Shown one piece after another: positions 6,856 to 11,978 of a DNA stretch of 11,978 nucleotides. The first letter of the stretch is position 1. Every line of letters starts with the position of its first letter. The stretch spans positions 1-11,978 of the forward strand of contig JAKPQU010000435.1 of NCBI GenBank assembly GCA_029555925.1, written 5' to 3'. The notes beneath the pieces were generated by a model. The model was not told the origin of the DNA, ran no database searches, and worked only from the letters and a program-made list of their open reading frames with translations. This DNA is from Bacillota bacterium (GTDB taxonomy: Bacteria; Eremiobacterota; SpSt-956; JAKJGF01). A program made the translations under genes and the position numbers.

Positions 6856-9800
6856 TCATTGAAGCATTTCGACTGCTTTTTTCATTGTAGTTCGTGTATA
6901 GTCCCATGGCTTCAATCTGGCTTCTGCACAAATCTCCTCCGGTTTAAATTGCATTTCACCATGGCAGCCACTACACTCATAATAAAATATCTTATTGGGC
7001 TGTCCTGCTGTTCTTCCTCCTCCTGCGTAGGCCTGTATTTTTTTAGTTTCAATCAACTCCATCTCCACGTCAGACCATCTACCATTATTCTCAAAATCCA
7101 GGGCTTCTTTAAGGGAAGGCAGGGCTTCGAGAAAACCATATTTTCCTATAAGCCTTGCAGCTTCACCTCTTACAGCAGGATCACTGTCAGAAAGAAGTTT
7201 TATCAATGGATTTTTTGCCTTTTTCTTTACATATTCCATATTTTTAAACATATCTATAAGTTTCAATGCATTCAATTGGCCCATACCCTTTTTATCGCTA
7301 AGACCTTCGTCTACAACAACATCTATTGCAGGATCACCCAGGTCGAGAAGCATTTTTGCATTCATATTCCATCGCCCCACATCAGGGTCAAATTTCTGTT
7401 CGTAAAGCTTTTTCATAAGAAATCTGGCCTTACCCTTTTTAGAATCTCTTATACATGAAGGTATAAAAGCCAGAAATATTACTATTACTGCGAGAGCGCA
7501 TATTCCTATAATACTCATTATACTCTTTTCTTGCTTTGTATCTTTCACATATCTGGTTGCATCTGCTATCAGTTCATCTTTAGCCTCTATTACCAGCTCA
7601 AGAGGCATAATGGCCGTTTTTTCCTGACGAATTATTTCTTTTGAAAAACTCCAGTTCCAGTCAATTTCCCAGATATGTATCCTTCCGTCGGCAGATGCCG
7701 TAATAATATACCTGCCGTCAGGCGAGAATTTTACATCTGTAACAGTAGAACTGTATCCTTCCAGTGTTCGTAGACATTCTCCGGTATCTGTATTCCAGAT
7801 TCTTGCAGTATTATCAGCACTTCCTGACACTATGAATTTTCCGTCAGGTGAAAAAGCTACCGACGTGACTTCACCCTTATGTTCTCTGAGTATATTAAGA
7901 CACTTTTCACTTCTTATCTCCCACAATCTTACAGTTCTGTCCTGAGAAGAAGATACCATTACGGTACAATCAGGAGCCATATCGGCACCAGTAACAGGCA
8001 GGGTATGTCCCTGAAAATTTGCCTTACATTTTCCGCTTTCTACATCCCAGAGTTTTAATGTCTTGTCATCACTGCCTGATAAAAGATAACGGCCGTCCTT
8101 CGATAAAACTACAGTTTCCACGGATGATGAATGGCCTTTAAGGGTTCTCAGACATTCTCCGCTTTCTATATTCCACATTTTTACAGTACTGTCAGTCATA
8201 CCTCCGCCTGTTACAGCATAAAAAGATCCGGGAAATATATTCAGGCTCTTACAATCAAGATTTTCAGAAAGAATTCTTAAAGATTTATCTTCCGAGAGGT
8301 CATGGAACTTAAATTTTTTATCTTCACTTATAGAGAGAACAAATTTTCCTTCTCTGGAAATTGAGACAATTTCTCCCATGTCTGAAAAACTTTTTAAAGT
8401 CTCTCCTGTCTGAAGTTTTTTCACCCTTACAGTTTTATCAGGGCCACCATATACAACAAGGTTATTATCTGATACGGAAACATTACGTATTCCTCCCGGA
8501 GAATCGGAAAATATTTTAAAAAGCCATACACTTCTGACACTTTCTCTGTTTCCTCCTTCTCCTGCTTTATGAAGTCCCGTGAGAGCCCGTCCATCTTTAG
8601 AAAACCCCTGTATATTAAGAGCTTTTCTGAAGATATCATGACCTTCTTTCCATTCACCTGTTCCGAGCTTTTTTTCTCCTTCTGACAGGAATTTTTCAAA
8701 AGCTTCTACATCCCTGAGGCTTTCCTCTACAGTTCTGGGTTTTACTATTAAATATTCTCTTCTGTAAGTGGCATTGTAAATTTTATCACTCTTAAAAGGC
8801 AGATATATATATCTGAGTGTTTTATCTCTGCTTGCAGTAAGGATATATCGGCCTGATGGAGAAAATTTTACAGATGTAACTGAAGAAGTGTGTTCCGAAA
8901 TAGTTCTTACAGGTTTACCTGTAGAAATATCCCAGATTTTTACGGAGCCGTTACTGGATCCTGATGCTACATGAAAGGCATAAGGTGAAAAATCAACACT
9001 CTCTACAGAACTGTCATGGCCTGAAAAAGTTTTAATACATACTCCTTTATCTATATCCCATAATTTCAATGTCTTATCTTCACTTCCGGAGAGAATATAT
9101 TTTCCGTCAGGACTGAAAGCTATACTTAATACAGGCCCGTTGTGACCGGAAAACTGTTTGTAACAATCACCTGACTTTACATGCCATAATTGAAGAGAAT
9201 TTTTCTGAGTGCCTGTAGCCACAAAAGTCCCGCCGGGAGAAAATCTGACACAGTAGATAAGTCCCGTATTTTTACCTGCAGTAATTAAAGATTTACCGCT
9301 CTCTACATCCCATATATGTAACACTTCATCTGCTCCGGAAGAAGCAAGTAATGTTCCGTCAGGCGAAAAATGTATGCTTCTTACTATATTTGCATGGCCG
9401 TAAAAAGACCTTATAAATTCACCTGTTTCTTTATGCCATAATCTTACGGTGTCATCACTGTGAGCAGAAGCTATATACCTTGAAGATACTGCCACATCAA
9501 GAGCTTCAAATTTCATATAAGAAGATTCTTCAGACACCTTCTTTATAGATTTTCTGTCTCTCAGATCCCAGAATTCAAGTAAACTGTCAGTATTACAGGA
9601 TACAGCAAGGTATTCTCCTGAAAAACTTACTCCTGTTATCTTCCCTCCTGCACCTTCGAACTTCTTTATCTCTCCTCCTTCAGGATAAACAAGGTCTCCT
9701 TCTGTCTTCCTCGGAAGCATTACACAGGACGGAGGAATTCTGTCACCGGAACATTCACTGAAACTTTCAATAACTCTCGGGACATAAGGTGCGAGTGTAC

Positions 9801-11676
9801 AGGCTTTCTGCAAATACTTTAAAGCAATTCCGCAGTCGCGCGACGGGGAAAACGAGTGAAAAGAAGGTACAAATGTTCCTTTACCTGTAAGCATTTCCCC
9901 CATATAGAGATTTGCCCTGAGAGACTGAGGATTAAGGTCAAGCACTTCTTCAAGTAATGCCCTGGCTCCATCAAAATTTTTTATTCCTGTCATTGCAACA
10001 GAGAGATCTATCTTTAAATTACTGTCACCGGGGTATAAATCCAGAAGTTTGCTGAACTCATCACAGGCTTCCTGCCCTCTTCCATTATAATAAAGGGAAG
10101 CAGCATAATTCCTGAGATATTCCATATTTTCTTTATCTATATTAATTGCTTCACAGAAAACCTTTAAAGCTTCGTCATATTTCTTCAGATCTGTCAGGAT
10201 TATTCCTTTAAGATTTAAAAGCATTCCGTTCAATTTATCCAGTTCCATAGATTTATTGATTAAAGAAAGACTATTATGGGGATTACCATGGAGCAGTTCA
10301 AATATGGCTTCATAATAATAGGGTAAAGGATTATCCGGGTTTCCTTCCCTTACTGACTTGAAGCGAAGTAAAATATTTTCATAGCTGTCCCATCCTTCAT
10401 CTGTAAGTAAAAGTATGAGATTAATATTTGCGCAAAGGGAATGAGGGTCTATCTTAACTGCTTCTTCAAGAAATTTCCTTGCATCCTGCTTTTTTCCGAG
10501 ATCAAGATACGACAGAGCTCTGTTATTAAGATCTTCCGCTTTAAGCTCCGCTTCTCCCGGAAGTGTTCTCTCATAATCTTTTCCGCTTATTTCCCTGTAA
10601 ACCAGTGTAAGGACATCCTGAATTTCTTCAAAAGATGAATATCTGCATTTAGAATCTTTTTCCAGACATTTCATCAATAAATTCTTCAATGTTTTCGGGA
10701 TTCCGTCACGAAACTGGTCTGGATCAGGAGGAGGAGTAAATCTGTGCATCATCTGGTAGGCAATAACAGTAGGATAGGGATTATCAGGTTCTTTAACAAA
10801 AGGTCTTCTTCCGCAGATCATTTCATATAACATTACACCAAAGGAATATACATCGGATCTTCTATCGGTTTTATCTGCCCCTGTCCACTGTTCGGGAGGC
10901 ATATATGGCGGTGTTCCCACAGCAGTAGCAGACGTAAGGGTCTGCCATTCCTGGTGGCTTACGGAAGACGGCTTTTCTAAAGAAGGAAGAGAAATAGCTT
11001 CTCCATCGTGTTTTTTTGTTTTCACAAGGCCGAAATCAGTAATCTTTACCGTACCGTCTTTCATTAACAATACATTATCTGCTTTGATATCACGGTGAAC
11101 AAGGCCTCTGGAATGGGCATAAGCCATACCGGAACAGAATTGAATGGCAAAATCCAGCACATCAGGTAAATCTCTGAGCTTTTCTTCTTTCAACCAGTCA
11201 GAGAGACTACCTCCGTCTGCATATTCTATAAATATCCTAGGTATACCCTGCATTTCTCTCACATAAAAAGCAGTGGCAATATTCGGATGTTTTCCCAGGT
11301 CAACCCATGTTTCAGCTTCTCTTATAAAACGGGCTTTATTTTCTCCCGATAGAAATTCTTCGCGGGGAGATTTTACAACCAGTTTTATACCCCACTTAAG
11401 ATGGTCTACAAAATATATTACACCCATACCACCTGTTACTATATTTTCCACACGATAAAGGCTGTCTATAACATCTCCGACAGACCATGTGGCTGAACTG
11501 CCATGAGCAGGTAAATCACCTTTATCCAAAAAAGTTTTGTCTTCAAAGGTGCCATCGCTTTTATCCAAAAAAGTTTTCTCTTCAGACATCACTTCATTAT
11601 CAGGTATCTCTCTATCAACAAGTGTAAGGCTTTCTTCATCTCTTCCCGGTTTTCCAGAGATATCCGGACTTTCCAT
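6856..11676 (-). CDS. Giant Ser/Thr protein kinase with TPR, double WD40 propeller, TM, HEAT and CxxCH
   Basis: This 1606-residue protein is a membrane-anchored Hanks-type Ser/Thr kinase. The kinase domain (about 70-357) is intact: glycine loop GGMGVIY (82-88), ATP-binding lysine K102, helix-C E120, catalytic HRDIKADN (194-201), DFG (214-216), GTPPYMPPE (254-262) and SDVYSFG. TPR-like repeats fill about 381-640. Two WD40 arrays of seven blades each (about 671-964 and 1056-1340) flank a charged helical linker. One membrane helix lies at 1385-1407, followed by HEAT-like repeats (about 1411-1530) and a tail with CSGCH at 1568-1572. With the kinase cytoplasmic, the tail should be outside. The N terminus repeats KTFLDK twice. 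GGGAGG (11685-11690) sits eight bases before ATG. Substrate is unknown; TPR and WD40 parts suggest a scaffold for partner proteins. Confidence 0.93.
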   Translation of the reverse strand: MESPDISGKPGRDEESLTLVDREIPDNEVMSEEKTFLDKSDGTFEDKTFLDKGDLPAHGSSATWSVGDVIDSLYRVENIVTGGMGVIYFVDHLKWGIKLVVKSPREEFLSGENKARFIREAETWVDLGKHPNIATAFYVREMQGIPRIFIEYADGGSLSDWLKEEKLRDLPDVLDFAIQFCSGMAYAHSRGLVHRDIKADNVLLMKDGTVKITDFGLVKTKKHDGEAISLPSLEKPSSVSHQEWQTLTSATAVGTPPYMPPEQWTGADKTDRRSDVYSFGVMLYEMICGRRPFVKEPDNPYPTVIAYQMMHRFTPPPDPDQFRDGIPKTLKNLLMKCLEKDSKCRYSSFEEIQDVLTLVYREISGKDYERTLPGEAELKAEDLNNRALSYLDLGKKQDARKFLEEAVKIDPHSLCANINLILLLTDEGWDSYENILLRFKSVREGNPDNPLPYYYEAIFELLHGNPHNSLSLINKSMELDKLNGMLLNLKGIILTDLKKYDEALKVFCEAINIDKENMEYLRNYAASLYYNGRGQEACDEFSKLLDLYPGDSNLKIDLSVAMTGIKNFDGARALLEEVLDLNPQSLRANLYMGEMLTGKGTFVPSFHSFSPSRDCGIALKYLQKACTLAPYVPRVIESFSECSGDRIPPSCVMLPRKTEGDLVYPEGGEIKKFEGAGGKITGVSFSGEYLAVSCNTDSLLEFWDLRDRKSIKKVSEESSYMKFEALDVAVSSRYIASAHSDDTVRLWHKETGEFIRSFYGHANIVRSIHFSPDGTLLASSGADEVLHIWDVESGKSLITAGKNTGLIYCVRFSPGGTFVATGTQKNSLQLWHVKSGDCYKQFSGHNGPVLSIAFSPDGKYILSGSEDKTLKLWDIDKGVCIKTFSGHDSSVESVDFSPYAFHVASGSSNGSVKIWDISTGKPVRTISEHTSSVTSVKFSPSGRYILTASRDKTLRYIYLPFKSDKIYNATYRREYLIVKPRTVEESLRDVEAFEKFLSEGEKKLGTGEWKEGHDIFRKALNIQGFSKDGRALTGLHKAGEGGNRESVRSVWLFKIFSDSPGGIRNVSVSDNNLVVYGGPDKTVRVKKLQTGETLKSFSDMGEIVSISREGKFVLSISEDKKFKFHDLSEDKSLRILSENLDCKSLNIFPGSFYAVTGGGMTDSTVKMWNIESGECLRTLKGHSSSVETVVLSKDGRYLLSGSDDKTLKLWDVESGKCKANFQGHTLPVTGADMAPDCTVMVSSSQDRTVRLWEIRSEKCLNILREHKGEVTSVAFSPDGKFIVSGSADNTARIWNTDTGECLRTLEGYSSTVTDVKFSPDGRYIITASADGRIHIWEIDWNWSFSKEIIRQEKTAIMPLELVIEAKDELIADATRYVKDTKQEKSIMSIIGICALAVIVIFLAFIPSCIRDSKKGKARFLMKKLYEQKFDPDVGRWNMNAKMLLDLGDPAIDVVVDEGLSDKKGMGQLNALKLIDMFKNMEYVKKKAKNPLIKLLSDSDPAVRGEAARLIGKYGFLEALPSLKEALDFENNGRWSDVEMELIETKKIQAYAGGGRTAGQPNKIFYYECSGCHGEMQFKPEEICAEARLKPWDYTRTTMKKAVEMLQ
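11521..11577 (-). repeat. 18-base direct repeat encoding a doubled TFLDK motif
   Basis: The same 18 bases occur at 11521-11538 and 11560-11577, 39 bases apart, inside the kinase gene. They encode the two KTFLDK motifs in the disordered N-terminal tail (about residues 34-39 and 47-52). The exact repeat indicates a recent in-frame duplication of 13 codons, with the linking residues now diverged. Confidence 0.8.
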
Positions 11677-11684
11677 AATAAATA

Positions 11685-11705
11685 CCTCCCCTGAAAATTA
11701 TTATA
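11685..11705 (-). promoter_or_regulatory. Ribosome binding site and possible -10 element of the kinase gene
   Basis: On the minus strand, GGGAGG (11685-11690) lies eight bases before the ATG and fixes the start. A TATAAT hexamer at 11700-11705 could be a -10 element, but no good TTGACA-type -35 lies 16-18 bases upstream and the leader would be very short. The ribosome binding site is firm; the promoter is tentative. Confidence 0.4.
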
Positions 11706-11783
11706 TTCAGTCTCATAATCCTGAAAAAATCCTGTGCTATAAAAAAGAATTACTGAGGTAAGCATAAATAATTCATATATGTT

Positions 11784-11806
11784 CTCCTGACGCGTTATGC
11801 GGGAGG
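11784..11806. repeat. Heptamer-related GC-rich islet upstream of the kinase gene
   Basis: TGACGCGTTATGCG at 11788-11801 matches 13 of 14 positions of TGACGCGTGATGCG at 6782-6795 in the array after the small gene. It shares CGCGTTATG with 4843-4851. Flanking CTCCTG and CGGGAG can form a six-pair stem. It appears to be a degenerate solitary copy of the same repeat family, within the 209-base gap between the kinase and tnpB genes. That gap holds nothing else I can identify. Confidence 0.5.
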
Positions 11807-11875
11807 GAAGCGTTTATTAAATGCTTATGCTCTGATCAGTAATAGATTATATTCTATAAAAAGTGACCGCTCCAA

Positions 11876-11902
11876 CCGCTAAATCCTAACGGATTATAGC
11901 GG
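11876..11902 (-). ncRNA. IS200/IS605-type right-end hairpin, probable omegaRNA 3' end
   Basis: CCGCT-A-AATCC at 11876-11886 pairs with GGATT-AT-AGCGG at 11891-11902, leaving a TAAC loop and a single-base bulge. It overlaps and directly follows the tnpB stop codon. Subterminal hairpins at this place are the transposase recognition structures of IS200/IS605-family right ends. In active TnpB systems the transcript across tnpB's 3' end and the right end is the omegaRNA, with its guide taken from the flanking DNA beyond it, here below about 11865. The exact element boundary cannot be fixed from this sequence. Confidence 0.5.
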
Positions 11903-11978
11903 GGGCTTCTAGAGCTTCCATGCTCAAGGACTCCAGGCCCAAGTCCTTTATATATATAGCTGAATTATAGTCTCTTGG
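11886..11978 (-). CDS. tnpB: TnpB RNA-guided nuclease, C-terminal fragment (cut by window edge)
   Basis: The open frame enters from the right edge and ends with TAG at 11886-11888, giving the last 30 residues. They begin PRDYNSAIYIKDLGLESL, which matches the third RuvC motif of TnpB (typically DRDxNAAxNI followed by a GL-containing tail); the catalytic aspartate position is retained. TnpB is the transposon-encoded nuclease, related to Cas12, that is guided by an omegaRNA from the element's right end. The short tail after the motif and the hairpin at the stop codon fit the end of an IS200/IS605-family element. The rest of the gene, and any TnpA transposase, lies outside the window, so intactness is unknown. 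Serine and tyrosine replace the usual alanine and asparagine in the motif, which may be divergence or decay. Confidence 0.7.
   Translation of the reverse strand, partial: PRDYNSAIYIKDLGLESLSMEALEAPAIIR

Noticed and set aside
6781..7458. 225-codon open frame on the plus strand
   Set aside because: It lies almost entirely antisense to the kinase gene, starts inside the heptamer hairpin and has a low-complexity, Cys/Phe-rich composition typical of a shadow frame.
11537..11761. 74-codon plus-strand open frame across the kinase start
   Set aside because: It is antisense to the kinase N terminus and lacks a ribosome binding site or recognisable motif.

Overview
The window comes from an AT-rich bacterial chromosome. 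Genes use the standard code and strong Shine-Dalgarno sites (AGGAGG, GGGAGG), and intergenic gaps are rich in hairpins. A secreted 5'-nucleotidase-type enzyme, a membrane chemoreceptor and a very large Ser/Thr kinase carrying WD40 and TPR repeats suggest an environmental bacterium with elaborate signalling. The phylum cannot be named from the sequence alone. No rRNA, tRNA or CRISPR array was seen.

Layout. (1) Bases 1-702 hold no convincing gene. They contain two imperfect inverted repeats built from copies of one degenerate motif, then a Rho-independent terminator whose T-run overlaps a good sigma-28 (FliA/SigD)-type promoter. (2) Bases 703-4493 are a chemotaxis operon: two tandem, about 90% identical cheW genes and a 912-residue methyl-accepting chemotaxis protein. 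Between its second membrane helix and its signalling tip, the receptor has a long poly-HAMP array made of 91-residue repeats. (3) Bases 4494-4874 are a 381-base gap with a terminator-like hairpin and a 104-base imperfect palindrome. (4) Bases 4875-6392 encode an exported UshA-type 5'-nucleotidase/metallophosphoesterase. (5) Bases 6483-6761 encode an unrecognised 92-residue protein, flanked on both sides by arrays of the heptamer GTCACGC in opposite orientation. (6) Bases 6856-11676, minus strand, encode a 1606-residue protein: Ser/Thr kinase, TPRs, two seven-bladed WD40 propellers, one membrane helix, HEAT-like repeats and a terminal CxxCH motif that may bind heme c. (7) At the right edge, minus strand, are the last 30 codons of an IS200/IS605-family tnpB with its right-end hairpin (likely the omegaRNA 3' end).

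How the genes fit together. CheW1, CheW2 and the receptor form one adaptor-receptor unit, probably controlled with the flagellar/chemotaxis regulon through sigma-28; CheA and the other Che proteins must be encoded elsewhere. The nucleotidase would release phosphate and nucleosides from extracytoplasmic nucleotides. The giant kinase is a separate, convergent transcription unit. It looks like a membrane-anchored signalling scaffold with its catalytic and WD40 parts in the cytoplasm and its C-terminal CxxCH domain probably outside. The most unusual points are the kinase architecture with its possible heme module, the expanded HAMP array, and the heptamer arrays bracketing the small orphan gene.
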